Positions 50,548-61,875 of a DNA stretch of 64,000 bases are shown here, one piece after another; positions within the stretch are counted from its first letter, which is position 1; each line of letters begins with the position of its first letter. The translations under genes were made by a program, and so were the position numbers. Location: NCBI GenBank assembly GCA_921293015.1, contig OV121095.1:34941484-35005483 (forward strand). Reading direction: 5' to 3'. This DNA comes from Phorcus lineatus. Lineage: Eukaryota; Mollusca; Gastropoda; Trochida; Trochidae. The notes under the pieces are model-generated. The model was not told the origin of the DNA. It was given only the letters and a program-made list of their open reading frames with translations, and did no database searches.

Positions 50548-51172
50548 TAGTCGCAAAGCGACGACAATGACAGGATTCAGCGAAATATGAGCACCCGTGG
50601 CTCTTGGGGGGCAAAATAACTGCTTTTCCAAGTATAGATAGCGTTTTGAAGACATTTTTAGTGCACTGCAGTTGATTTAGCCGAATTCTGAAGGAAAATG
50701 ACGTTTTGTATACGTTTTCAGTACGTAGCGAGACATAGGAGCGGAAGTGAGGTTTACTCGATGTACACGGCCTGCTGCCAGTTGAGGCAAGAAAGTAAGA
50801 ACATCAAAACGTGAGGGGTATGTGGAGGGGAGGCAGTATAGGTTTGAAAGTTGAAAAAGGGCTAGTGTTTTCCTTTGGCGAGATCAAGTGGTTTGCCGAC
50901 ACTGGAATATAGTTCCCGAATGCTGGTACATAGGTTGAGGATCTTTATATATATAAATAATCAAGACTATGTCAGTCAGTCAGCTCAGGTCAGGCAGGCT
51001 TTTTTGCTTGCCTCTCTGCCTGTCTGATCGGATTTTGACGGCTCTTGACGCACTTGCGTGCATTTGGTCATCTCGCGCACGCTGTCCATACGTCCAGTCG
51101 TACGGACTTCTGCTGCATAAAGCCATTTCGGCCTTCTCTAGACTGTAAATTACGTGATAATTCATAAGACAT

Positions 51173-51450
51173 CGAAGAGTATTTCTTCAAACTTTTGCCC
51201 CATGTCGCATGTCTTGACAGGAAGGGTGTTTTCCTTCAACTTTTCAAATTAACCCTTGCTAACGCATTTAGAGAATCTTGATACAAGAGCAATGTAGAGT
51301 ATTTCTGTCAACTTTTGCCCTTTCACACACGCAAGAGCGCATGTACCTGCATTTGGACATGTCACACGTCTTGACCGTTCCTCAATATTGATGTTTTCCT
51401 TCAACTGTTTGCAATTTAACCCTTGCTAACGCACTTAATTGACATATAGT
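51173..51450. repeat. Internal imperfect duplication (about 120-160 bp units)
   Basis: AGAGTATTTCT...CAACTTTTGCCC, GTCTTGAC, GTTTTCCTTCAACT and TTAACCCTTGCTAACGCA occur in order twice, at 51,173 and 51,293, the second unit with an insertion. Confidence 0.75.
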
Positions 51451-52088
51451 ATGATGCAAACTTTGACTCTCTCTTGTGAACTGAATTGACTGTTCGCGAT
51501 CGATGTTATGCTTGATTCTTAAAGACCTTCTTCACGTCTAACTCTCATGCAAAATTCATGAAGTTCGACGGGTAGGTTTTTGAGTTATCTGCCCTTGAAT
51601 ATGCTAAAACGAGCAAAGTCGCCCGACTTTGAAGGCTTGCTGAGGAATAAATATTTGACTTTCATCAAAATCTGAATCACCCTGAAATTCCCAATGTCTC
51701 AGCTACATTCTTGGAGATTTTCAGCTCTTAGACGCAAGTATCTTCAGAGGTGATACATTTCAAAGATGCATGGGGTCCGGAAATTTCAAAAAGTCAAAAA
51801 AAGCAATATGGCGGCGAAAGTATTCATGCTACGAATTTGCCATGATTGACTTTTTTGCTTGAAATGTTATTGCGCATCGTTTAAAAAAAGTTTCAAGTCT
51901 CTAAGTGCATTTTGAAAAAATTTCCAATGTTAATTTTGAAAAGTTTGAGTGGTACTGAGCCTTTAATGCAATGTCCGAATTGGCTGAAAAGCTTCGTGTC
52001 GCGAGGTCTTTGTAAGGGCTATAAGATTGTAAAGTTTGGTTGTAATAGAGTTGCTAGTTTTGGCTGAATTTTGTACACAAGAATCGTG

Positions 52089-52089
<1 letters not shown>

Positions 52090-52121
<32 letters not shown>
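52090..52121. repeat. (AAT)n microsatellite
   Basis: About ten uninterrupted AAT units; degenerate AAT/ACT-type triplets continue from 52,169 to about 52,330, past the stem-loop. Confidence 0.95.
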
Positions 52122-52125
<4 letters not shown>

Positions 52126-52330
52126 CACGCCAATAACAATAAGGATTCAGCATTTCTGCTGAATCCTTAATAATACGACTACGACTACTATTAATAATTA
52201 TATCGATCATTACAAATAACACTATTACTACTACCTTAACTTCCACTATTACTATTATTATATTTGTTACTACTGCTGCTACTACTGTAAACATTTCTAC
52301 TACTAATGATACGAATACAATTATTAATGC

Positions 52331-53798
52331 TATGACCATCAGCACTAGTTCCGTTTTATGTATATAACTTGTTCGTTGAAGCAATTAAATAGAATTTATT
52401 CTTGAAAATCTTATCTTAAACAATTTGTTCCTGTAAATACAAATGTCACGCCTTTCACAAATAATGAAGATCGCAGTAAGAAACCTAACAAAATCAAATT
52501 AGGTTTTCGTATTTCTATAGCAGTTTTTAAAATGACACGATTTACAAATTATCCGCAGATTAGCAAGGGGAGTCCATCGATTCACCAAACGAGACAAACT
52601 GGAAGGGCACATGAAGCAAACTAGAACAGTTCCTTTCATCACAAACTAAAAACCAAAATCCGTAAAACTTTTTCAGACAAGATAGATAAGATTTTTTAGG
52701 CGAACAAGGTTCAAAGTTGTTGTTTATGATACAGCAAGAGCAGATCACTCAGAGAATTAAAAACACGACATTCATAATTTATTATTATATTATATATTAT
52801 CGTATCATTTATCATTGTAACTTTTCTTTCTAAGGGCAACAAAATTGATACGATGATAGTAAAACCTATTTATGGGCTAACTCAGTATGCTGTCAAAACC
52901 TAAAATAAAATAAACAGAATTATGTCAAGCCGACATTTATAATACATCGTCAACTGGACTTTTGTTAAAAGTGCGGCATGTTCTAAGTAGCGTTTTAAAG
53001 GGGTTGAAAGGAACGAGATCAATCAAATAGGACGGACTCCCGTCACATCAATGCAACATGTTGAATGTATGATGTATGGGCAAACCAAATGCCACCTGAA
53101 GGGACCACTTCAAAGGCACCGAATCTTATGAATGAATCTCAATTAAATAACTTTTCATGCAATGCCCATGTTAATTATTGAAATGGTATAACATCATTAA
53201 ATTTAAGTTTTTAATATGTTCTTTCAGTTTCTAATGTTTGAAAAAAAAAAATTTTGGATGGCATATAGTTATTATTCAATTTACAATTTGGTGGCTTTTA
53301 AAAGTCTTAGTAAACTATAAGGCGAGTTATGTGCGCGTATTCATATTTCTATGTTCACGGTTTCTCTGCAGAAACATTCTTTAACTTACGTACATTTTCT
53401 GCCAATTGCATTTAATTGTTTTATAAATATTAATGTTGAAAGTATAACGAATTGTCTTTATCGTTAAGAAGTCGCATTTAGTTTCGCGAAAGGTGGCGTT
53501 ACCAAAAGTGTCCATATCGTCTATTCAATCAGAAATAGTCCTGATATCGATAACTTCCATGGAGGTTGCTGAGGGGAAACATGTTCTAAGTGTAGATGTG
53601 AAGAAATAATTCTGACAATTGCATGTAGGTGAAAATATACTGATTTTATTTGTCATTGTAATGAATCTAAAAAGTGGGTTTTCAATCGTTAATGACAACT
53701 CCTTTTTTATGGATACATTTCTGTCCTTGTGGAACTTCTGACAATTATACTTGGGATAATCAAATCGGCCTGGATTAGAAATCTTCGACAAAGGCTAA
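52331..53798. other. AT-rich non-coding stretch
   Basis: Nothing recognised apart from short AT dinucleotide tracts near 52,780. Confidence 0.25.
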
Positions 53799-53839
53799 TG
53801 ACGTCATGACTGTCATTGACCATTGTATTCTTGACGTCA
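53799..53839. promoter_or_regulatory. Pair of CRE-like palindromes
   Basis: Exact TGACGTCA at 53,799-53,806 and 53,832-53,839, 33 bp apart and 63-103 bp upstream of an ATG in good context at 53,902. They could mark an alternative promoter for the downstream exon-like block. Confidence 0.35.
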
Positions 53840-53876
53840 CTCACAATAACAGTACAGTGAAATAATTATCTTTCAG

Positions 53877-54048
53877 GCAAAACAATGCAAGAGTAGAAAA
53901 TATGGACATCATTTGTACCAGTTTGAACTCATGGGATCAACTCAAAAGGATTGATCATGCCTGTGTATTATATGATGATGACCAAGGGGAATTGGAAGAA
54001 CAATTACAAAATGAGAGTGCATCTTGTTTGCGTAACCCTAGTTGTCAA
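53877..54048 (+). CDS. Putative coding exon, product unrecognised
   Basis: Starts after an ATCTTTCAG acceptor and ends at CAA|GTATGT. The 172 bp hold one base completing a codon plus exactly 57 open codons, so it enters in phase 2 and leaves in phase 0. The peptide is acidic and hydrophilic (for example YDDDQGELEEQLQNESAS) with several Cys near the end, and is coding-like in composition. An ATG at 53,902 in strong context (A at -3, G at +4), with two CRE palindromes just upstream, also allows a first-exon reading of 49 codons. Its entry phase matches the exon candidate ending at 247. If unspliced, the frame stops at 54,097-54,099. No family recognised. Confidence 0.35.
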
Positions 54049-54304
54049 GTATGTCTACAGCCATTATTAACTCGTTATCATTATCTACAATCGAAATGAC
54101 TGTCATTTTCAAAATAGCCACAGACTTTCCTCGAAAAGTAAAACTATAAAAATTAAATGAATAAATGAAAAGCTGTACCATCTTTTGTTCGAGAAATTTC
54201 TTGTGTGATCAAGAAACATTCAGTTTTATTTTAACCTAATAACTGATTTTCTAATTGAAATTTTGGATTAATAGATGTCGACGTATAGTCCATTGTACCT
54301 GAAG
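54049..54304. other. Presumed intron, nothing recognisable
   Basis: AT-rich sequence after the putative donor. Confidence 0.25.
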
Positions 54305-54620
54305 GTTATCCAAGTGGAAAAAAAGGAACACTGATTTGCTGAAAGCTCGTCCAGTTCATTGATCCGTCTGTGGTGTCACATCCTACATTTGTTTGGAAGG
54401 AACAACAATTATCACATGACAAGAGAAGCGAACCGGGAAGTGAGTCGAGCTTCTGTTTAATTGGATCTTGATGGAACAAATCCCGTTTACTGGTGTTAGT
54501 TTCCGGCCTTCTGTCACAGAATGAGAGGCAGACTGTCACATGGGGGAAAGCAGAGCTTTCATGTGTTCAGATCTTCATAAGTTCATATTGATCTTAGAAT
54601 ACGGGTGAAATTTCTTAATA
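54305..54620 (+). repeat. Dispersed repeat pair E, copy 2
   Basis: Direct-orientation partner of 47,185-47,505, roughly 75% alike by eye. The 77-codon minus-strand frame here is not preserved in the other copy. Confidence 0.75.
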
Positions 54621-55179
54621 GCGCATTCAGATGTTAAAACCATCTAAGTGATTCAAAAAATGCTTTTTAAATACGCTAACGAATAAGGAACATGACCAAT
54701 TATTTAAACAGATTAGTTGTACGTGTATTTTTTAAACCAGAAAACTTATTTGATGCTTTGTTTTTTAACACCATTTGAATACAAGAACCGAATTATACCA
54801 AAGAAATAGCAAATACATAAGGTAGTATCCACAGCACATATACAACATAGATAGTGGACAAAATAAGTTATGCAAACATACTTTTTTTTATTACCAGTAT
54901 GGTTAAACATAAATGATGACAATTATTCAATATGAGCACATGTTTACTGTCATTTTTGTCTAGCAACGATTGTTTCAGTGCAAGTTACCGTCTTACGTCG
55001 TCTGTGACGCCATAAAACCTTTTTCCGTGATGTCATTACAACAGTCCATCACAAGAGAAGCAAACCTTTGTTCCTGAATATTTCGATGCGTTTTAGATCA
55101 AATAGAATCAATTGAAAAAACCATTACACTTGGAAGTGTGTCATAAAAGCTTTACAAATCTCGTGCGAATTTAAGTATA

Positions 55180-55784
55180 CAGCTGCATGCTATATACTAG
55201 TGCAAATATCATGTAATTTGAGTTGTCTTTGATGTATCGTAGCGTTGCGAAAAAGAAACGTATAATATTGAATTTCCAATACACATATGCAGATTCTTTC
55301 TTCTTTAAGGCAAATGTTTATCGTACCCTACAATTACCCGTAACAGTTTTGGCAGGCCATCGAAATGACCAGGGGTCAAAATTCCGAAAACACTAATTTT
55401 TATTTTTCTGAATAAAATCCCTTATAAGATAAAAAACCTTTTTAAAAATTAGTCACCTTCGTTGCTTAGCACAAAGTCAATGTGATTATGTTGGTTCAAA
55501 TCTTCGAGAGTCGATATGGAACATTTTATTTGACATTTAACGAAATTGAAATTTCGAAAATGTGACCCCTTCTGTCTATATCAACATGCCAAAATTCAAA
55601 TTTTTGCATGAGAGACCAGATGTTCCAAGAATCAGTTCTAGAATGGCTATTTCACACATGGACAGTGGGTGATCCATTGTCAGTTTTGCTGAAGTTATTC
55701 TATTGACGTTTAAACGAAACCCAAATTACATGATATTTGCACTACGATTCAGTAGCAAGTGAACAAACTTTCGGTATGCAGCTG
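55180..55784 (-). mobile_element. TA-flanked MITE family C, inverted copy 3 (605 bp)
   Basis: CAGCTGCATGC start after TA (55,178-55,179) and GGTATGCAGCTG end before TA (55,785-55,786). The interior is reversed relative to copies 1 and 2: TTTTGCTGAAGTTATT and AAATGACCAGGGGTC are inverses of their counterparts at 13,660 and 13,955. Subterminal GTGCAAATATCATGTAATTT and its inverse lie near both ends, extending the inverted repeat. Confidence 0.88.
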
Positions 55785-55786
55785 TA

Positions 55787-58191
55787 ACCTTTTATTTTGC
55801 TCGATTATTACCTAAATTCACACTCGCTTTGTGAACGTCATATGAAACACTTCCTAGGGGGAAATAATTTGTCTATGACATCAGTAACGAAACCTAAGTT
55901 TACTTGCATATACATTCCTAGCTATTAAGATAGCTATTTAATAGAGTCTTGGCTACAACAAGTCAAAATTAATTTGTGCATACGTATTGGTTCCAGTCGA
56001 TGCTCGCAGGCATTACCGCGATGCATAGCCAAAATGGTGCTGCGGGATTTCTCCCTGAAATAATATTTTTCATTTGTTTGCCATAAATTTTCTTTGTTTA
56101 AAAAGCTAGTTAATTAGTAACTTAATAAGTTTGTTTACCAAATAAGATAGAAGTGAATTGGAATAAACAACACTAAAGTACTGAACTATCATTCCAAATT
56201 GCAAAATCGATATAATCTTCAACAATATTTATTGTGGAAATTAAAACATCTCAAGTTTTTATTTTTGAACTGTAATTATAAGTTTTTATTTTTGAACCGT
56301 TGTTTTTATCATAAGTTTTTATTTTGCCTCTTTTTGGAAATGCCAAAACTGTTCCCAACATACAACATATCTTTCCCGTGTTTATTTTGTGTGAAGAAAT
56401 GATTCCTTCAAAACATGATCTAAAAGTATTTTCAAAAGGTATTTTGCTAAAAATTGGTGACTAATAACAATTTTCGGAAAAGAATGCTTTTCAATAAGAA
56501 TTCTTACGCAATGAGCAAAACTTTTGTTCAGCAGCAGATCGTAGCCCTCTTAATCTTTAATATGTTGCAATGTATATGTTTCAAGTCTTCATCACCAAAA
56601 ATATTAAATTTTGTTTTTGGGACATCTAAAGCATAAATCTGTAATTGTTGTAAAATAATGCAAATATGTTCCTCTAGTACTATGAGTATCATCTTTATGT
56701 ATGAGATAAAGATATCTTTTGCCTTTATCATCAGCAAAAAATATATCTCTGGGGTGAATGAAGCTTGAATAAGTCAATTCAAAGCGAACAATTTTTTACC
56801 TATTTGTACTAGATCTGAAGATATTGAAACAAACTTTTGTTGAGTAACTGCACAAGTAATAGAATTCACATGATTACCGTTTGTATATAATAATTCATTT
56901 TGTCAAAAATATTTTAAAAAACAAGTGATTGTATCAACTTCCAAAAAATATAACAAATATATTACAGTAAGTCTTTTCAACACTTACCGTCGTACATGGG
57001 TTGATGCTTTAGAGATCGAGGGATACTTTTAAAACAAGGTGTAAAAAAAGTCTTATTTGACAAAAACTCTTTGATTGTTTCCATGCATAATAACTAGATT
57101 ATTAAAAGCTGAAGTTTCAATAGTTGCTTGAAGTCAAATACGTAAAAGACTCCTATTTTTCATGGGAATACACCTAAGTGCAAAAGTGAAATTGAAGAGA
57201 TTTTTTTGTCGATTCATCGTTTGATTCTCTCAAGGATGAAAGAGAAACAAGGCCAAATTTTAAATAGATTTTCAGGTAAAATTAAATTGTACAAATGAAA
57301 GTGGGATTCTTGCATGGAGGGCTTGCTTGCTTGAATTAGCTAGATGACATGATTCAGTTGCCATATCATGTGACATGTTCTGTTAACTTGTATGTGCAAA
57401 TTCCAATAACTAGAGTACTACTTGAGCCTCTGCCAATGATTATTATTGCTAAATGCACAACCAACTTTGATTAAATCCAGTGATTCATCTCAATTTCTAC
57501 CCTAAAATGTGTAAGGTTAGCATAAAAGAATTCAAATAAATGGCAATTGTTTTGCGAGTATCTAATTCGCTGAACATGGTACAAGAAATTCAGTTCATAA
57601 CTGTATAAACTTAATTTCGTGAAGTCACATAATATTGAGATCCTTCCCTCGACGGAACAATTGTTAACAAATAAATGTCCTAGAAGCATGTTGTGCAATG
57701 CCACTTCGTCAAAGTATTTTTTACTAAACAAATAACATACATGGAATATAAAATAATTATTTTATAAAGAATAAATAATAGAGGTTTATCGGAGGCTACA
57801 GATTTGAAGTCGGGGACTAATAACCAAATGACGTTTTGATTGACATTTCATGCAGCTGTAAATTAATGCTTATTTGTAAACTTGGTGAACAAACTTTTGA
57901 AAACATCAAAAATATTTATTTGTATTTAAAAGACTTTAAAACCTATTAAGTCCGTTGCGGATAAACTTAAAAACCGTTGTGCAAACGCGGTGTAAATCCG
58001 CGTATAAATTATTAAATTACTAGAGGTAATTCGGTGGGGGAAGATGTGTTTTCAACTACCACAGTACAAAATATTGACATGATAAATCCTAAGGAATTGT
58101 CGAGCAGATAGACTGGTGATTTCTTCAAAGTTACTTATTACTGGCTGTTATTTATTGATGAACTCATGAGAATTGTAATTTGTACCACGCG
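55787..58191. other. AT-rich non-coding stretch with a short tandem repeat
   Basis: AAGTTTTTATTTTTGAAC-like units repeat three times at 56,252-56,330. GCAGCTGTA and GGTGAACAAACTTTTG at 57,851-57,900 may be a scrap of MITE family C. No gene. Confidence 0.3.
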
Positions 58192-58195
58192 TTAA

Positions 58196-58651
58196 AGAGC
58201 CACTCCGTGATTTTCATAACATATCATTTACCTTTGATACGAACCTAAATGTCATATGTGGTGATATAAAATCAAACATCTTAACTTTTCATGTCTAAAA
58301 GACATATATATGACAAATACTGGTTTCCATGAAAATCTAAAAACAGCCTTATAATGCACAGAGGGGTAGATATCACGTCCAATATGCATGGATACTAGTT
58401 ATATAACCAAACAAACGTTATCAATTCCTAACTGCCCTCCTGACTGTTTTAGATAAGTCTCCAAAATTACGTTTGACTATTTGACGCGCGCCACTGTCCG
58501 GTTTTCGATCATGATTGCGAGGTTCTACCGTCATATTGTCACTGTAAAAAACAATAAGCTTTAAATTGTGTCTTTTTGGTAACAGTCGATACTTGGCGAT
58601 CAAATGACACCATTGATTAAGTTTGGCTCCAACAACTCACGGAGTGGCTCT
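58196..58651 (+). mobile_element. TTAA-type MITE family A, copy 2 (456 bp)
   Basis: The same perfect 15-bp termini AGAGCCACTCCGTGA as the 8527 copy, with TTAA at 58,192-58,195 and 58,652-58,655. Same orientation, a few short indels and scattered substitutions. Non-autonomous. Confidence 0.93.
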
Positions 58652-58779
58652 TTAAGCATTGTAAACATATTGAAAAACAACGTTAATTCATCAATCAGTT
58701 TATGTTGTTTAACAGAACATAATGAATAAATGGTAGAGGAAATTAGATAGATACATGTTTCTCATTTAACACAACATTT

Positions 58780-58836
58780 ACCCATGACTATTTAGATTAC
58801 CCATGACTGTTTAGATTACCCATGACTGTTTAGATT
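58780..58836. repeat. 19-bp tandem repeat, 3 copies
   Basis: ACCCATGACTRTTTAGATT three times in a row with one substitution. Confidence 0.92.
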
Positions 58837-59353
58837 ACAGCTCATTTACAAAGTGTAGTTTGCATCAGAAATGTTAATTTTTATCATAAATTATTTCGAA
58901 GTGTTAAAAGACAGGATTTGCTTTCCTGTAAACTCATAAATTTGTTTAATGTTTTTTATCTAAAAATTGCTTCTTTATAACTCCACACGGTCTTAGACAC
59001 TCTTTCAAAGTATCAATTATGCTATTTCATTTGATCTTCATGTTTGAAAAGAAAGATGGGCAATTTCTAATTGAACAATTAGCAGGCATCTTTACTGTGA
59101 TTAAAGTATCGAAATGAGGCTGTTGCACTACTGCTCTGGTTAGCCGATATGTTGAAAACAGCATATTCAAAAGAATGTGACTTTGCCTTATGACCTTTGA
59201 CTAATTTGACTAATCCTAGTAGAGATACTTGCAGCTTCCGAGGGCACAGGCAAAACATGGGTGATACACTGGTGACCTTTGTCTCCAGCTGGTATTTATT
59301 TCCCTACGAGATTGCGATTTCCTTGCAAATTTTGAGACTATGCTTTTGGATAC

Positions 59354-59770
59354 CATTCTCTCCCAACAGAGGTAGCTCCGTCATTAATTCCTATTATACC
59401 TCTGTCTTAATTCGATTGTTTCTTGGTCACGAAATGTCGAACGCTGATTGGATGCAATCAAAGTTAGTTGTGCAATCAGCGACGCCGTTTCGAAACGCCT
59501 AAGTTCCAAAAGCTGAACTTTATGCATCGAGTCGTGAGTCGTCTTTACAGAACACAAACAGCTGATTATTCGACTGTTGACGCAAAAAGGCGTGTGACAA
59601 CAATTATGTCATTCATGCATTCGTTGTTTTCATTGGCTGAAATATAGCCAAGTAGTTTAAGTTGCATTATCGTCCCGCTAGGGTAAACTACCGGAAGTCA
59701 GAGAAACTTTCGTATTAAGCAATGGTTGTATTGGAATTTATGGCGGAGACGCTTCTGTTGGAAGAGAATG
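59354..59770 (-). mobile_element. Mutator-like MITE family D, copy 2 (417 bp)
   Basis: Flanked by TTTGGATAC (59,345-59,353) and CTTGGATAC (59,771-59,779), a 9-bp duplication with one mismatch. Long inverted termini start CATTCTCTCCCAACAGAGGT and end in GAAGAGAATG. The interior is inverted relative to 40,034-40,484, including the TTGGCTGAAATATAGCCAA block near 59,634. Confidence 0.9.
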
Positions 59771-59779
59771 CTTGGATAC

Positions 59780-60671
59780 AGAAAATGCACTAATCTCGAT
59801 AATGTAAAAGAATATGAGTGAATTTCATTGTTAACAGTCTGGAGCATAAAAAATTAAAAGCATTTGTTAAATGGCGAAAGATTACAGGTAGAGATTGATT
59901 ACATTCACAAAGATCTTGTTCTTTTATAATGCAATTCTCTTGTCTACAGAGAACATTAATTGATGTCATTTGTTTGTAATATCTGAAGTGACAGGAACTT
60001 TCGATGAAATATAGAAGTTCATCAATGTGTTTTGAAATAAGATGTCAAAGTTGATTTTTAGTTTTTGTTTTGATTAAGAAAAATAGATTAACATTTATCT
60101 CAAGGTTATCTTTAAGAACACATGATGATATTGGAATTTCCTTTTCATCTTGTGTGACATCCATTGTTGGACAAAAAATGTCAAATACGTTGTTTTTTCC
60201 TTAGTGAGAGAGCGGCAATGTTAATGAATTATCAGTGTTATTGTTACATCTAAACGTTCATACATGTATTGTGATTCATGTCTTATTTGCTAAATGCAAT
60301 TTGCATGTTTTCTAAAGGTTTGCCCAACGCCTCAACGCGTCTTTCAGGTAAGAAACTTTGAAATTAAAATTGATGAACAGCGAATGTCAAAGTTAAAAGA
60401 GTCCGTTGTGATCATCAGCAAACATTTTTTTAAGAGTGAGATACAAGAGCTTTCGAATGGCCATATTTGAAGATTGTAATGAAATTCATTTGGACACAAA
60501 ACTGTTTGGGATGAATGATACATTGGTTTGGTAGAGTTTGGTCAGATTATGTTTGACTACTGCAGAGATTTTACTTTTTCAAAATTGAACAAAAAGTTTG
60601 CTGATATGAAAAAATTCTAAAATTTCAAATAGTCGACGGATCTGAAAACGTTGATTCTTACAGTAAATGTC
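59780..60671. other. Non-coding stretch
   Basis: Nothing recognised. Confidence 0.25.
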
Positions 60672-60675
60672 TTAA

Positions 60676-61011
60676 AGGGGCAGTTTTTCTTGAAAGAATT
60701 ATTTCTTCATATTTCCCCCATAAAGATTAGCTAATGCAAAATGACTGATCTTGAGAGGTTTAAAAATGCCATTATTCAACCCGATCGAACTTAGTCGTAG
60801 AGGAAATAATCAAGTATAAGCAAAACCCCCTTGCGGCCGTTTTTGTGTGAACACATTTGAATCATTTGATGTAGGTAAAGAGATTCCCATAGCTAAAATC
60901 ATTTTAAATCTGCTTCTTTTCATTAAAAAAAACATTGTCTCGCAATCGGAAACATTAATTTTCGTTTCGTGAGATCATTTTATTCATCTAAATAACGTTG
61001 CAACTGTCCCT
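60676..61011 (+). mobile_element. TTAA-type MITE family B, copy 5 (336 bp)
   Basis: TTAA at 60,672-60,675 and 61,012-61,015; termini AGGGGCAGT and ACTGTCCCT. Interior carries GAGGAAATAATCAAGTATAA and TTTTTGTGTGAACAC as in the 32,096 copy. Confidence 0.88.
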
Positions 61012-61359
61012 TTAAGATATGTTGCAGTCAACAGATATTTATCCTTCGACAGATTTGTGATGTTCCACATATGTTTGTTAGTCATCAAAGTCATCATTTG
61101 AGATTCGCTTAAGGAAAATAGTTGTAAAATCTTTAACGGCCATTCCTTTCGCTTTTCGTCAGCATTGTTCAGACGTTTTTTATAGCAAAGTTTATTCATA
61201 TTTTAATGAACCATTTTACTGCGAACATCCTGTCCCAAGGGTTTCAGCGAAAATTCGCCTTAAGAGAAAATAGTCGTTTTGACTGAATAAACGTTGTTAT
61301 AGAGCCAAACATATTTACATGATTCCTTATTCATTAATGGCACTCTACGAATATTTTTT

Positions 61360-61410
61360 ATCACAATAACCTTGCCCCATGGGAATATTTTATCATTAAC
61401 ATACATACTA
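61360..61410 (-). repeat. Short dispersed repeat, copy 2 (partner near 49,750)
   Basis: See the 49,750 copy; about 70% alike over 60 bp. Class unknown. Confidence 0.4.
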
Positions 61411-61629
61411 ATCTTATGTAGTGATGCTATTTTTCCAGCTTTTCCCCTCTTTTTGATATGCTTTCTACGCATTTTACTTCTTTTTATCAAATTAACACTT
61501 TTTGTTTTGATCATTCAAAAAGCTGCTTCAAATTGTTCATAAAACAATTAAAAGAAACATTAATTAGATATTTGACTTGATTGAGTGATGACCTCTATCC
61601 AAGAAACTCCAGTGTTAGGATTAAAAAGT

Positions 61630-61875
61630 TCTTGATGAAAGGACAACCTCTCCGAGTAAACGAACTATACTCACTCATTCGTTTGATTCATTGTCGTACT
61701 TCCAGTGAAGCGTGTTATTTTCACTGAATAAGGTCTTTCCTAAATTATTACAACGATCCACAGTTTGTGAGGAGTTAGGTTTAAAGCTCTTGAGTTTGAA
61801 AAGAGACATCCCTTCCGAGTAAAAAAACCTATACTTATACTTCGTCATTATCGCACTTCTAATCAGAAGTAAAGT
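61630..61875. repeat. Imperfect tandem duplication, about 160-bp spacing
   Basis: TCCGAGTAAACGAACTATAC...CGTACTTCCAGTGAAG near 61,650 parallels TCCGAGTAAAAAAACCTATAC...CGCACTTCTAATCAGAAG near 61,815. Confidence 0.55.

Larger units (their letters stand above)
50545..52168 (+). mobile_element. Possible non-autonomous retroelement ending in a stem-loop
   Basis: Bounded on both sides by AAT repeats. AGGATTCAGC appears just inside the left boundary (near 50,572) and again at the right (52,142). The right end is a perfect 12-bp stem (AAGGATTCAGCA, loop TTTC, inverse) at 52,141-52,168, preceded and followed by AAT-rich sequence. Stem-loop plus short simple-repeat tails are seen at the 3' ends of some LINEs and their derivatives. 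The body has locally raised CpG and internal duplications but no coding frame. Boundaries and class are inferred. Confidence 0.35.

Noticed and set aside
50141-50655. Four long frames (130-165 codons) over the ACT repeat
   Set aside because: They translate to Thr, Leu, Ser or Val homopolymers on both strands; microsatellite artefacts.
54306-54539. 77-codon Cys-containing minus-strand gene
   Set aside because: It lies in a dispersed repeat; the other copy has stops, and differences are not third-position biased.
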